NCBI GenBank assembly: GCA_022605955.1
Contig: JAKCOZ010000002.1
Span: 65,514,783-65,578,782 of the forward strand
DNA: 64,000 nt
Origin: Rallus limicola
Lineage: Eukaryota > Chordata > Aves > Gruiformes > Rallidae
Reading direction: 5' to 3'
Positions 49,382 through 62,357 of the stretch are shown here, one piece after another. The position numbers were made by a program, and so were the translations under genes. The notes beneath the pieces were generated by a model. The model ran no database searches. It was given only the letters and a program-made list of their open reading frames with translations, and was not told the origin of the DNA. Position 1 is the stretch's first letter; each line of letters starts with the position of its first letter.

Positions 49382-50329
49382 AAATGGATGAGTCCATCAT
49401 CATAATACCTATAGCAAATATTAAGTGTTGAAGTTTGGTGTGAAAGGAGCACCTGGATGATATTTACTGGTACAGATCAGCAGATTGAGCAGAGTTGTCT
49501 GAGCTTAGCAATTCTTCAGGTACCTGGTCCTCAGTCCATCACTGACACCCCGCATTAGAGAAGGAGAAAACTGTAATATCATCAGTTTTCATAAACTTTC
49601 TTTTTAATTTTCAGCTTTTTTTGACTAAACGTAATAATTAAAGTATTTTAAACATTTCTGGTAAACTTTTTTAAAAAATGTAGCACAATATTGAATGGGG
49701 TAAGATAGAAATGGCAATAGAATTTTGGCTATAGAATCAGTTTGGTAACCCTGTATTTATTACTCAAACTGATGAGTATGGCAAATCCATTACAATAATT
49801 AGTCAATTATTCTATAACTTTTTCAAATGTAAAAAATTAATCACACTAAGGATTAATTCAGTAAGCCTTAAGCTTAATTACTTACATTTACAGGCCCCAT
49901 TAATAATTTTATAAGTGGGACATTATTAAAATATGTTACTAAAGAATAGAGGGAAATTGAATCACAAAGAAATATACCATTTAATACTTGTATGGATTTT
50001 TTTTTTTAGACCAAAGTAATTACTTACATTATATAAAGTGTCTACTAAATTAATTTTATCCTTACAGGCCCCAGACACATCTACTGTAACACCCTAATTC
50101 TTTCTTATGACAGGCTTTCAGAGGGTGGGGAAAAGGCAAGGAAAAAAATGAAATCCAGAGCTATTAGTGTTTTCCTTTTTTATGCAGAACAAATTGCTAG
50201 ACTTGAACAAACAAGTGAGAAGTTATGGGTTTCTGCACAAATGGTTTTACTTATGAGTATCTTCTAACAATCAAAACCATAATTCTGCTACTAGAAATTA
50301 CATAGGGACGGAAAAGACAGTAAAACAGA
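49382..50329. other. Non-coding AT-rich stretch
   Basis: T-run at 49999-50008. No frame or repeat recognised. Confidence 0.5.
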
Positions 50330-50540
50330 GAACATCATTGCACCACTGTATAAATGGTGATTCACTGACAGCTTGAATACTGTGAGAAGTTCTAGCTCCT
50401 CTCCCTCAGAAAGTTTAGCAGAATGGTGACATGCTGAGGGATGGGCAGGGCAAGTGTCTATGGAATGGGCTTCTTGTGGAGAACGACCGGGTCAGGGAGG
50501 AGACCTTGGGCTGGGAAAGAAATTATCATTAGTTAGGAAT
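50330..50540 (+). mobile_element. Old CR1/L3-like ORF2 C-terminal fragment
   Basis: GCTTGAATACTGTGAGAAGT (the LEYCVRSS region that precedes the reverse-transcriptase C-terminus) followed by GCAGAATGGTGACATGCTGA and GAATGGGCTTCTTGTGGAG. Diverged and short. Confidence 0.45.
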
Positions 50541-50665
50541 TAACTGTTGATTCTTTCTTCTGAAAGAACAAAACGTTGGCAACAGGTTAAAAAAAAAAAA
50601 AGAAACAAAAGGTTCATGGGTGACAGACACTGCATCAAAGGAAATTGTGCATGTTGATTATTTAT

Positions 50666-51740
50666 ATGGATCTGGAACAACTCCATGAAAGATACACCCT
50701 CCAAGAACTACTAAATGCATATGAACAGTATGCAGCTCAAGAAATCCAGAACAGAGAATTACTAGACAAAGAAAATATTCCAGGGAAGCATTCACATTCT
50801 TCCCCATGCATTCAATCACTGTTATTGCTGAAAACTTTTTTGTTTTGACTTACATGGTTGTTCATATTTTTCATGTCTGTCATTGAGGAAAGCAACCTAA
50901 AATACAGATTCAAATCTAAGAAAGCAGCAAAAACCAAATTCATGAGACCATCCTTCATTCTATGTTGGATGGATTTGTTGACTTCCAAGTTATCAAAACT
51001 ACTGCTTTGTATGGATTCAACTATACCTCTCCTTCCACATAGCCTTTTTTCCTTCAGGTTGAGGTCCTTGTTCTGATGTCTCTGTTCTGACCTTTCAGCT
51101 TCTTACTCATGGGACATATATTCCACATCCAGCATTTTGTCAGCTGGAAGCAGCTGAGAAAAAATCTGAAATTGTTTTGAATGCTCAGATCAATGACTGC
51201 CAAAAAAGTGAAAGGGGCTTTTCTTGATTTTTCCAGGGTTTCTCAACTGAAACAATCTCTTCCCCATAGAATACTTCAGTACTAGGACTGCTGGAAAAAG
51301 TCCCACCAAAACTTCTGTCCCTCTTTGCCTTATGTACAAAATATCTTGAAGTTTCCACTCCTTGGATACACTGCCTGGATACAGATATACCAGAAAAACA
51401 TTACAAGTCTGCTTATGTTGTTGATGTTTCTTATGAAAGATAGATTAATATTTTGTGATTAAAATCTTTAGTATCTGATACCCACCAAGACAGAAACTTA
51501 GTTGAAGCTCTTTTTTAATGGCGGAATCACGCCGAATAGCTTGTTCTCAGATTCATTCTATGGTTCTCTTTTATTTTTTTCCTCAATAGAGGTACTAACA
51601 GGAAATTTCACCTTCTAGTAGTTGTCTTCTCATGAAATTTGTAGAAACCTAACTAGCATTAAGAGCTCTGCCTCTCTGTGCAACAGCTGAAAATTCACCA
51701 GGAGATTCAAAAGTTGTTGTGGAGAATGCCAAAGCAGGTA
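50666..51740 (+). pseudogene. Broken remnant of an unidentified protein-coding sequence
   Basis: A run of coding-like blocks on plus, separated by stops or frameshifts: 50666-50791 (MDLEQLHERYTLQELLNAYE, then AAQEIQNRELLDKENIP), 50882-50941 (IEESNLKYRFKSKKAAKTKF), 51099-51224 (THGTYIPHPAFCQLEAAEKK then SEIVLNAQINDCQKSE), 51270-51440 (LLEKVPPKLLSLFALCTKYL then EVSTPWIHCLDTDIPEKHY), about 51481-51575 (HQDRNLVEALF, then after a frame change NGGITPNSLFSDSF) and about 51671-51740 (VQQLKIHQEIQKLLWRMPKQ). Residue composition and helix-like patterns resemble real protein, not random AT-rich translation. The blocks follow one another with almost no intron-sized gaps, suggesting an old processed copy. 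I cannot name the parent. It could also be a decayed multi-exon gene: blocks 3 and 4 follow acceptor-like sequences (ACCTTTCAG, CTTCCCCATAG), and the last ends at CAGGTAGA. Confidence 0.4.
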
Positions 51741-54700
51741 GATAAGCACCACGGTACAGCAGTCTTTACCTGCAAGAAATAAAAATTTTATGTAATAGAG
51801 AAGCCAGTTACATCTTAATTTTAATTATATTTTAATATTTTTTGCTGTAACCTTTCTGTTGTGTCAGCCAGCTGCACTTTTTTTCAGATCTTTATCTTCT
51901 TGTGCAGACATCAAAATATCAAGGCATGTAAAGTAGAATATGTATTTACACTCCAGGAGAGCTCAATTTGAAATAAATCTGAAAGAAAACTTGTTCCTTG
52001 AGATATACATGTTTGAAATGCAGCTACCAAATTGTATTGGTTTATCCTTGCGTTAAATTAAGAGAACACAGTTTCCAAGAATATTGAAACAATAGTTAAT
52101 ATATAGAAAATACAATCACTTTTTTAAACTGTTTTACAGGCTTTTGCTCAGTAGATTGTGAAGTGTTTCATGCAGAAAGCAGGTATTGTTGCTCTTATAC
52201 AAATGAAAAGGGAGTTTAGGGAACCTTATTAAGCTCACTAAACCAGCAATACCTCTGTGATCGAAATTTTAAACTTCTCAGACTTAGGACAGAATTTTCT
52301 CTACCATTCATACAAATGTTGGTTCTGTGGCATGCTGTGTATTAAAGTATGGACAAGATTCAAAAGAAAATGTATCACTATTTAAACAAGTACAATAAGA
52401 ATATTCAAAATTTGAGAAGTGTGTTGCATAGTATCTCCCTTTGACAGGGCTCATAGCAACACTGTTTCTTGTATAATCATAATAATTCTTCCAAAATTCG
52501 ACTGGGAACAGGAGAGGTGGTAACATTTAAAACAAAAAAGTTTCTTCTGCATGGACAAAGATCCTAAGGACAAACTGTAGTTGTTTCTTTAGAATAAGCA
52601 CACAGGCTTTGTAAGCTATAAAGGTTTCAGAAGAGCAACCACAGCATTTTGTGTTCATAATCTATGGATCACAAGTTGGCTAAAGGGAACGTTAACTCCA
52701 GAAAGTGAGTTTTACTTTTTTGGAAAAACATACAGATGAATTTGCCATTGTTAAAGGGCTTCTCAGGCAAAATTTCAACTTCTTTTTCAGTGCCTAAAGT
52801 AATTATGTATGGAGGAGTTCAACCAGGTTTGAAGCCAGATAAAGAGCAGAAAAAAAGTGTTGGTGATTTGTAAAACAACCAGTAGTCCTCTGGAGGTAGT
52901 TGATGCTTTGCTTGTATCATTTTACATATATAGGGGTTGCACAGAACAGGCATGTTAAACTAGAGAGACAGAAACATTAAACTAAGCAAAAAGCATATGG
53001 TAGGAGCCTCTGTTGCCATTATTTTGCTCCCACAGGAAGGGAGGGAAGAGGAAATAAATCCAAATCTTGGAAAAAAATCTCAGTCACCAGAGAAAACCTG
53101 TACTAATAATTAATCTGGGGCTCCTAAGGAATTTCTATTTACTCAAATATATCCTGACCTTGGCAAAAGTCAGACAGAGGCCTCAAGGATCCTGTAAGTT
53201 ACTGCTAGGCAGAAAGGGGAGGGCGGCACTGTGTCTACTCCCTTGTGCGGCAAAACCCGCCATCACAAACGAGCTCTTCCTGAGTTTAGGCCGGTGTGAA
53301 TATGAAAATGATATACAAGCCACATTTATCCAGAAAAAGTAAATTCCAGATGCTGACACAATGTTGGATGCCAAAATGGAGCAACAGGGATCTGCGGACT
53401 GAGGATTCAACCCAAACAAGTTCATCCAGGGTGCAGGCTTCTTGTAACATAGGGTGTACGCTCAGTCGTAATCCCAGCGATGGATTAGTGACACAGTCCA
53501 TGCTGTAATTAAAGGCCTCATGTAAAGACACGATTGCTTGTTAATTTGTACAATCTTAAGTATTTGGGCTTAGATTTCCCTTTTATTTTCAAGAAATAAA
53601 GACGAAAATTCAGTGAAAAAATGCTCGCTGTTTCCAGAGAACCATTTTAGGGAAAAAAGATACCAGTTTACAAAAGCAAAAGTATTCATGCAAGTATGAA
53701 AATGAATAAGCAGAATTAATTCAAACTGTATTTTTAAAGAGAATCTCACTTACAGCGCTTTCAAACTTTCCAGGCTTCATAACTATCATTTGCTTAGCCC
53801 AGGTTTTACATGTCTTTACATCACAGTAACCATAATAAGAGATGGATATAGAACAAGATAAAATATATTGTCTAAAAGCCAACAGCAGAAGTTCAACAAA
53901 TGTGGGGCGGAGGTATTTTTTCCTTTTCAACATGGGAAAGATCCACACCAGAATAAATACATAAGTCCTAAACCTACATATGTACAAATATCAGAGCCAA
54001 AATTCTAATGGGTGAATTGCTTTTGGAAGTGCTTATTAAAATGATCCCTGTTCACTCTTTATTTTAGCATTAAGCTGAATAAGGAGAAAGAAAAATAATT
54101 TTAAAACAGTTTTGTTAAGGTAACCAAGAAATGAAACAAGTATATGTGCGTTATGGCAAGGTTTACTTGAGGGCTTGTTGTATATCAGTTTATTCCTTTT
54201 AAATCTCCTTTCTGAATGATAAAAGCTTTTCATGAATTGGATTATTTATTGCTACAGATTGAAGAAGCACTCAGAAAAACATAATGTAATTTTCCAACAG
54301 ACACATTCATTTCTCTGGCTGAAGTAGTCACATAACATAGATGCTGCTAGCTCTTTGGAAGCTTATACAGACTAAAAAGTTAAGCATAATGGTACACAAG
54401 ACTTGCATCCTTCTACTGTCATCAAAGCTCAAAAGCAGCGATACAAATATCATTCACAAGATACTATGTTTTCAAAACCAAATCCTCCAAGCTGTCCTTT
54501 TGGAATAACTTTAATACTTATGTCTATTATGAATAATCCTCTGTCTTGTGCTCAGAAACAATTTCTTTATTTTCTACTCTTTTTGGGCAATAACCATGTA
54601 AAAGATTTTAATTGTCCCTTCTCTACTGCTGGATGAATCTAGCTTTCTAACACAGACAACTTAATGAGAGAGAAAAGCAATTAAATTGGGATTAATGACC

Positions 54701-55067
54701 TTGACCTGATCTATATCTGGAGGGAATTGCCTAGAAATAGAAAGGAATTTGGATTTCGTTCCTCTAGATATGGTTCATGTGCCCTGCCGAACACTGCTGT
54801 CATCCTCAGGACAATCTCATATAACAGGACCTTATACTGAAACAATAAGTGCTAAATTGTTTTTTCTGCTTCTGGAAAACAAGACCTCAAGATGATACGG
54901 TGAACCAATAAAGAGGATATAATGAACAGCAAGACTAGGAGGCTGGGTTTCTTCGTGCTGGAGAGAAGGCAAAGTGGGACATGATTGAGGGCAAGGGGAA
55001 TGCACCGGAGGGCTTGGCCAAGCCTGTGTGCTCCAATAAATAGCACCTCGTGCTATGCTGCTCAAAG
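51741..55067. other. Non-coding stretch
   Basis: Chance frames of 60-91 codons on both strands, none recognisable. The T-rich tract at 51830-51845 and others are unremarkable. Confidence 0.4.
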
Positions 55068-55132
55068 GAAATATACTGGGCTGGGCAAACCATTCATCTC
55101 ACCCAATGAGGTGTTTCTTATGTTCTTATTGC
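55068..55132 (+). mobile_element. Old CR1/L3-like 3' terminus
   Basis: TATACTGGGCTGGGCAAACC, ATTCATCTCACCCAATGAGG and TTTCTTATGTTCTTATTG match the reptile/bird CR1 end ACTGGGCTGGATGGACC...TCTGACCCAGTAAGG...TTCTTATGTTCTTATG. The terminal TTCTTATG repeat is still visible. Confidence 0.75.
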
Positions 55133-58100
55133 TTTCACCTACAGCTGTAAGTTCTCTTAAAGTATACAGTTAATCAATGGAAAGACAGAGGTGAGGTAGG
55201 TCTACTGAGTTATGAAAGGTTTTTTCCTATTAGACATATGTGAAAATTACTGAGGCCATTTTTTGTGGATAATGAAATTAGCCATATTAAGCTGTATCTA
55301 CCCTCCTTGATTTTCTTGACTTTAAGAAATGCTACAGTGTGCTCACCAGTCTCCTGCTAAAGTATATGCTGTGTTACAAAGTACACACTGGGCTGCAAGC
55401 TGTAACTGATGATTTTTTGTGAGAAAAAACTCACAACTCATCATTCACTAAAGTGTCGAGAGGCATCATGTGGTTGTGAGGGTGGCTGAGATGGCAGGAA
55501 GGCAATAATGATAGTAAGATGTGAGCTACAAAAACCCATCAGATACGGGTTCTGCATGGGCAACTGCTTTGCTAAGTGCACAGACCCCACAATCCCAGGC
55601 TGGCCAGATTTCTCTTTTCTAGAAAAACCTAACCTCATCCTTTTAACATTTTGGCAAAGTTCTTTTCTAAACCTCTTAGTATGATTGTTCCTATACTCCA
55701 GAGTTTCTCCATTCAGTTAGAAAACTTTTGAAACTATGCTGCTCCAAACCAAACACTAGCTTTGAAAAAATGTTACTTCTTTGAGAGGCCTGTCATGGGA
55801 AAGTACTGAGCCCTTGAGGCTTTGGCATTGAGGCAACCACAACTGCAGTATCACACTACTAAAATATTCCCAGTTAATGCAATTGTGACTCTGACTCTTT
55901 TTATAACTACAGAATGTGAAGGAAGGGTTAACCTCAGGTAGCAGTTGGGCTGCAGATGGAACGGACCCAACCATAGAAGACAAAAGATGCTGGGGTAGGG
56001 AGAAATGGGGACCTGATGATATGCCAAAGCATGCCACATCTCACGTGACACAGAGAAATTTGGTTCCTATAGCACACAACCAAGGAATCTCTGAATCAGG
56101 GACAGATAGCAGACCTGTTTCCTGGAAGAAAGCCTAATGAACTAGCAGCTGCAGCAGACAGTGACTGACTTATTTACAGCAACACCAAAGGAAATACCTA
56201 TTTCCCTGGGGAGCTTAGTAACACAGGATTTGCTCAGACTTCAAATGCAAATTGGGCCAAAAGGCCAATGCCTTAGAGAAACTGAAAAGATACCAAATGC
56301 TCAATAGGCTGAAGTAGCTCAGAAATTGTCTTTTGAAGGTGGAGATGCACCAGGAGCACTTCACATGATGGCTGTCAATATTAACTATAAATACACAGGC
56401 TCATGGAAACTGGGGGGGTGAGTTCCCCACCTGTCCTCAAACCTGAGCTTGGGAATCACTGATTTTGACAACATAGCTGTAGCTTTTTATAAGAATCTGG
56501 GATTGTCAAAAGCCTACTAAAGTTGAAAGTGAGCTGCATCCTTTGATATTTCCCTCTATATTCATCAGGCCAAGCAGCCTGTGGAAAGGTAGCTATCTGA
56601 CTTGACATAAATTTCTCTGTGAATGCATCCTGTCTGGTTTTTCTTATTTTTTCACAGACATTATACCTGAAATAGCACTAATGTTTTTTCTAGGTATCAT
56701 AATGAGTGATTAGCTCTTCTCCCTTTTAGGTCTGTCCTTTCTAATGGCACTTGGCTGCCTTCCATGACATCTCAAAGGCAAACAATAATGCAAATGAACT
56801 ATTTTCTCTGTAGACTCTCACCCTTCGTAACCTTTTTATTTTAGTGCCATGGAAAAGGTGCTTTAGGAAGAGGTAAAAATGGATTGATCAATGCATTACT
56901 GAGTAGACCTCTGGCATCCTGAAAACGCATCTCTAGGCCTTGCAGATGGGGCATACAGCACAATGTAGCAGCAATGTTTATTCTCAGTAGAGATAATTAA
57001 AGTCACCACAGGTTCAGATTTTTATATCAAACTTGTGAAAAAAGGAAGTTTTAATATGATCTAAGACAAATTATCACTTTGATACTACAGGTTTTGCACT
57101 ATTCAAAGCATGTAACTAGTTGGTACTCTTTCTCATGTACTGCTGGTAGTTGAAAGCTATTGCTGCTTCAGTCACTTATCAACTCTTGCCTGACTGAGGT
57201 AATATTTTAAATAAAATTATTTATTTATTTCTTCCTTTCATATATATAGCATTATTTTGCATTGGTATCTTTTCAAAGTAATTTTCTCTCTGTTTTGCTG
57301 CTTTCTATTAATCATCGAATCACTTGTTTCCAAGACGCTATTATGATGATGTAAAATACCATGTTATACTTGCTGGTTTCAATCAAAGAACTGAATTTTG
57401 TCCAGAAATTCAATTTATGCTGACTTAGACTGTTTGAATGCCCCTATTAAAAAATAGAGTTAGTGATACCAATTTGGAAAAAATCAGGTCAATTTTTAAG
57501 TATGCAAAAAAAGCCATAGATTTTCTCCACCTTGGTGGAAAATCAAAAGAATATGTGTGGTATGAAAAACATAGTGTGTTTTTTATGTTTATGAAGCCTT
57601 GTCCTTAAAAGAGGTTGTTTTTATTTTTGACAAGTTCAAGCAGCATCTTTATGAAATAGTTTAAAGAAATGGTTATGATAGACCAAGGCTCACTTTCATG
57701 TTTTGCAAGCTAGGTATCCAAGCACAGAAAATCAGTCTCCTATAGTAACAGGTCAATCTGTTCCCTTTTCTAACTCTGTTTACTCATACCTAATTACAGA
57801 ACATCTTTTGCAGTATTCCTATTAAATATTAACTTAGATATATAATCAATGAATTATTGAAAGAGTGTAACATCAGCTGAAACAGCTTTAACAAAGGGAA
57901 AGAAAGCAAAAATGGTTTGGTCTGTATCATATAAAAGGAAGAAAATACAATGTAAACAATATTCCATTTACCATGTATCTAGTCAAGACCTCATACACTA
58001 TAACAATTCTACAATTACTCAGGAGCCTGCAAGGCTTTATAACTATTTTTCTTTCACTGTTATCTACTGGCTATGTAACTCATGACCTTACAGCTATTAA

Positions 58101-59159
58101 TGGCTTTTCAAAAAGAAAACAAGGTGTAGAGACACTACTTTTGTGAGGCACTTAAAGAGGTTCTTGAAAAGTACTTCGCTGTCCTTCATCTCCTTACCAG
58201 AAGCCAGAAGTACAAAATTAATCTGACTGTATCTTCTTCAGCGTGACCAGAGTGCTCATGGCTGGCATGGTCAATCTGGGCTCTCAGATTTTCTCCTTGA
58301 CATTTACTTTTCCCTGGAGAAGAAAGGAAATGTTTAGGGGTTGTGGAGTTTTTTGTGGTTTGTTTGTTTTTTTTTAATAAACAGTTTTTTAATACCTTTT
58401 TTGAAAGCATGGGGAAGGGAATGAATGCAGGATGAACCTGGATTCCTTGGAGAATCACTAAGGCTGGGCTCCTTTGATATGGCAATTTAATTTATTTGAT
58501 TTTGAGAGATTACTCAAAGCATTTTAAAACAAAGGAACTTGTAGAGAAATATGACTTTAAAGCCTGTTTACAATAACAGAAATAAAGTATGTCCCTGGGA
58601 TACAGAGTTCTGACTGCAACCCAGAACACCCACAAACACCTTGCTAGCTGCCCAAAGAGCCGCAGGGCAGTCAACGAAGACAGAGGCCAGGCTGGTTAAA
58701 CAAACCATTAGTCTTAAAAGGGGAGAGAAGCTGTAAGAAAAAAATACTCCAGAAATGAAGGAAAATGTAAATTGATAATAGCTACTGTAAATAAGGAGAT
58801 GAGAACTACAGATACTTTGCAAGAGAGTTGCTCAACAAGTTAAAGGGGGTAAGCGCTGACTCTTTAATATTGTCAGGGAATGAAATCCATGCCTCAGGAG
58901 AAAAAACCTCCAATCATACTGATGCATTAGGTGATGCACTTATTAGATGAAAAATACTATTTTTATAGAGAATTAATAATTTCTGTCAAAATACAAACCA
59001 GATACATTTATGTATGTATGACACACAATAACAAGGGTTGAATTCTTTACACTCTTAATAGCATTACCAGAAAATGTTACGGAATTAAATTTCAAAATTG
59101 CTGTATCCAGATAATTTGCATACAAAACTTTTTCAAGTGCTGCCTGACAAGCTCTGTGC
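55133..59159. other. Non-coding stretch
   Basis: No gene or RNA recognised. Frames at 55756-56037 and 58186-58485 (minus) lack known domains. Confidence 0.4.
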
Positions 59160-60410
59160 ACCATTAAAATCGCTTTTCAGCAAGTCTTGAAACACTCCAT
59201 CAGTTCCAGAACAGTGGTAGAGAGAAAACGTGTTTCAGCTTTTAAAGAGGGCAATTATAGGCCTGTCAGCTGGATGTCAATCATATCCAAAATAATGAAA
59301 TGGATGCTACAGGACTATAATTAAGAATTAAAGGAGGATAACATAATTAATGTCAATCAACCTGGATTTTTGAAAAATATATCCCATCAAGGTAATGCGA
59401 TTTCTTATTTAAAATAAGGTTACAAGTTGACGGAAGTGGTAGGTAACACTCTCAATATAAAATGCATAGATTTCTATATGGTTTTGGTAACATGCAATAT
59501 TTGATTACAAAATTGCAACAAAACCACTTTTACACTGCACATCAAATGGATCAGTATATTTGTCAGTTCTTGAGCACGGAAAGAGAGGAAAGGATCATCA
59601 AGTATTTGTGTTTCTAGGGGAAGCTTTGCTGAGTTTTGCCTTGGTTTTATACCTTTTCACATTTCTGTTTATTATCTCTGGGGAACAGAGTAATTCCTAA
59701 TAGATGTAAAAATTAGACAAAGACTGAGATTGTTTAGATAAGTCACTGATGCAAAGCCATCTGAACTGTATCGCACGGTGGGCATAATAAAAACTGGGCA
59801 TTTATGATGTAGCCAGAGGTGAAGTTACACATTTTGGAACAAAGAAAGAGGTCTCTGCTTACATGGTGGCAGCACCAGCTTCAGAAACTCTGTGGCAAAA
59901 CAATTATCCTGGAACACATTAAAGTCAATAATGAGAAAGGGAAGGCTATGCTACTAGCCTTCTCTCATTAAAAAATCATTTGTAGAGGACGATGCAAATA
60001 TGATAGGAAAATCAATTAATTGGGAAATAAAGAAAAACAATAAAAGAAATGTAATTCTTTCCATCAAAAACTCGGGGAACTAAGCCTGGCTAACAAAGAA
60101 GAGATTGAGGTAAGGTGATCAGGTAAGAATTTTACATGGGAGAAGAACTTTCATGATGGTGTTTTCAGTCTTGGCAACAGGCAGCTGATAATGGAGAGAT
60201 AATTAGAATAGAAATAAATCCACTTTTTTAAAGATACAAAACTAGGCAGCTGTTAATCATCCCATGTGGAAGAAGACTCTGCATCACTGACAGCCTTCCA
60301 AATCAAGACTCCTTGCCTTTTATTACTGATCATATTCTACTGCAAAGAAGAATTACATCCAGAAAGTCTTAAAAACTTTATCAGTGAGAGGTGATTCATA
60401 AAGGACATCT
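59160..60410 (+). mobile_element. Decayed CR1/L3-type LINE, reverse-transcriptase region
   Basis: Reading plus near 59250-59315 gives NYRPVSWMSIISKIMKW, the diagnostic start of the LINE reverse-transcriptase domain (NYRPVSLTSI...). About 50 bases later comes VNQPGFLKN, matching INQHGFLKN. Then disordered RT-derived sequence, GGTGGGCATAATAAAAACTG and ACACATTTTGGAACAAAGAA, to ATCACTGACAGCCTTCCAAATC near 60285. Many stops and deletions; the longest old LINE piece in the window. Confidence 0.8.
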
Positions 60411-62212
60411 TCCCTTTTTTGTTTTTCTCACCCAGATGCATGTGACATTTTTTCAGTCTTTCAAAATGTCTAAACTAAAGTTTAGTTCAGGAACATGTCT
60501 CCTGTAAGACAATTTACCTTATCAAATATATACTATTCAGCATGCCACAATACCTCAATTAGAAATTTTCCTCTAAGATACAGAACATTCCTGTAAAACT
60601 AACTGGATATTCCTGCAAAACTACCTGGGCAATACAAGGGTGAAAACACAGTTGAAAATGCAATGTTTCTATGCAGGAGATATTTCACTAGAACTCTTAT
60701 CCATAGTCTTAACTGTTAGAGCATTTTTTTCAATATACAGTTTGTTAAAATGATGCAACCTATTAACCATGCTCGAACTATTCTGTAAACACAAATCAAG
60801 CTAATAGGAATTCATCTAATATTCATTAAGCATTCTCAAGAAAATCTTCAAATAGGCAATTTTCCATTAGACTGGTGGTCTCATGCAAGGCTGCTAATTA
60901 TAGTCTATATACTAAGAACTTAATATGGGGGAGAAGGGGAAGAAATAGTCTTGGTCACTGCTCATTAAACTGTGTTGGAATTATGAATGCAGGGAAGTAA
61001 ACAGAATAAAGTTATACAATACTGTATTTCTAGTAAGCAGCATATAGAAGATGAATGGCTTAAATGACAAAGGTTTCCAATATAAAGTATCAATTATTCT
61101 GTGAAGGTGCAAATTCCATTGTATACTCTTTTTTGCCCTGTAGGCTATGGCCTAGAAGCATGTAATTTGGTACCACTTATAGAAAAAGGAAACATTCTCG
61201 TTTTTAATTTTTATTAGATAGACTATAATAATCTTAGGTGTTTTCTTTCACAGACAAAATCACTGCTGTTTTGCTTGGTTTCTGCTGTGACTTTTGATGG
61301 TAAGACAAGATTTCAACTACCTTTTCCACTGTATTTTCAAGGCAAGAAATAGATATGTCTTGGCTACAACAGAAATGTTTGGCCATCATCACCACAAAGT
61401 GCCAAGAAATAAATGTTTAATCTGCATTTTCAAGCACAACTGGAGAAGAATTTGACATACTGCAGTGATGTGACAAGTCAATGACAAGGAAAGGCTCCAA
61501 AACAGAAATTCACTGCCAGCCTGAAGCAAAATGCTAACTCCAAAATACTTTGGTAAAGAAAGCTCTATAGCAGATACGAGGAGAAATACAATGTGAACAT
61601 TGCACATGGCAATTTTGGTTTGCAAAAAGAAAAAAGGGAAAAGAAAAGATAGTGTGACTCATCTCCTGGTTAAGGAACTGTCAGGCCAGGTTCGTTAATT
61701 CAGGAGTCTGGTCAGGCCCCTCACTTTGACATGTAGACATGTATTTACAAGATGAGTGTTAGTGAGCTGTCCTATAATGTGTTGCGTTTAGGAGTTCCAA
61801 GGCTGAAATTCATTAAGCTTGTTTTTTTCTGCTTGGTTTTGGGGTTTTTCCTCCTCTGAGGAAACCTTTTCCTTTTAGTTCTGTTAATTACTGTGCAATC
61901 CAAAGCCTATGAATTTGGCTTAAGAGAATATATCTCAGAAAGGGGAAACTTCTGCTAACATCTTTAAGTAAGTCACTCCCTTTTAGCACTGGCTAGCAGC
62001 AGCGCTTCCCAGTGACTGGAAAGATTTTTGTCACAGCTATTCCGGTGTAACTACTTATGGAGAACAGAAGTCCATCATCTCCTTAACCATGCTTCTGCTA
62101 CAGAGAACCTCACAAATGAGACAAATACACACTTACCCTCCTCTCCCCCCCACCCCCTTTTTTTTTCAATACGACCATGGAATCTCATTCTGGTTTTATT
62201 TCTGTTTTCCAG
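60411..62212. other. Non-coding stretch
   Basis: AT-rich, then a C-rich then T-rich pyrimidine tract at 62137-62167 shortly before the exon-like segment. No gene recognised. Confidence 0.4.
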
Positions 62213-62310
62213 AGTCTCAATGCACTACCAAAGATTGCTTCCAGATGAGGTGCACTGTGGATCGAATAGCAAGTGGTACACGCTCTGCTGTGTTTCGTAG
62301 ACACCTCTGA
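62213..62310 (+). pseudogene. Exon-like segment after a strong acceptor, possibly a decayed alpha-integrin-type exon
   Basis: Follows TTTATTTCTGTTTTCCAG (AG at 62211-62212). The open frame reads ESQCTTKDCFQMRCTVDRIA and then SGTRSAVFRRHL before TGA. The spacing of cysteines, the C-T/V-V/D-R core, Gly, Ser-Ala-Val and Arg-x-x-Leu resembles the membrane-proximal exon of integrin alpha chains, where a Trp would follow the Leu (here TGA in place of TGG). No neighbouring integrin exons were found, so this is a weak suggestion; chance or another family is possible. Confidence 0.2.
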
Positions 62311-62326
62311 TTACCAACCATCTTGG

Positions 62327-62357
62327 TTATATATATATTATATATATATATATATAA
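62327..62357. repeat. TA dinucleotide tract
   Basis: TTATATATATATTATATATA and continuing TATATATATAATG. A self-complementary AT microsatellite directly after the exon-like segment. Confidence 0.9.
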
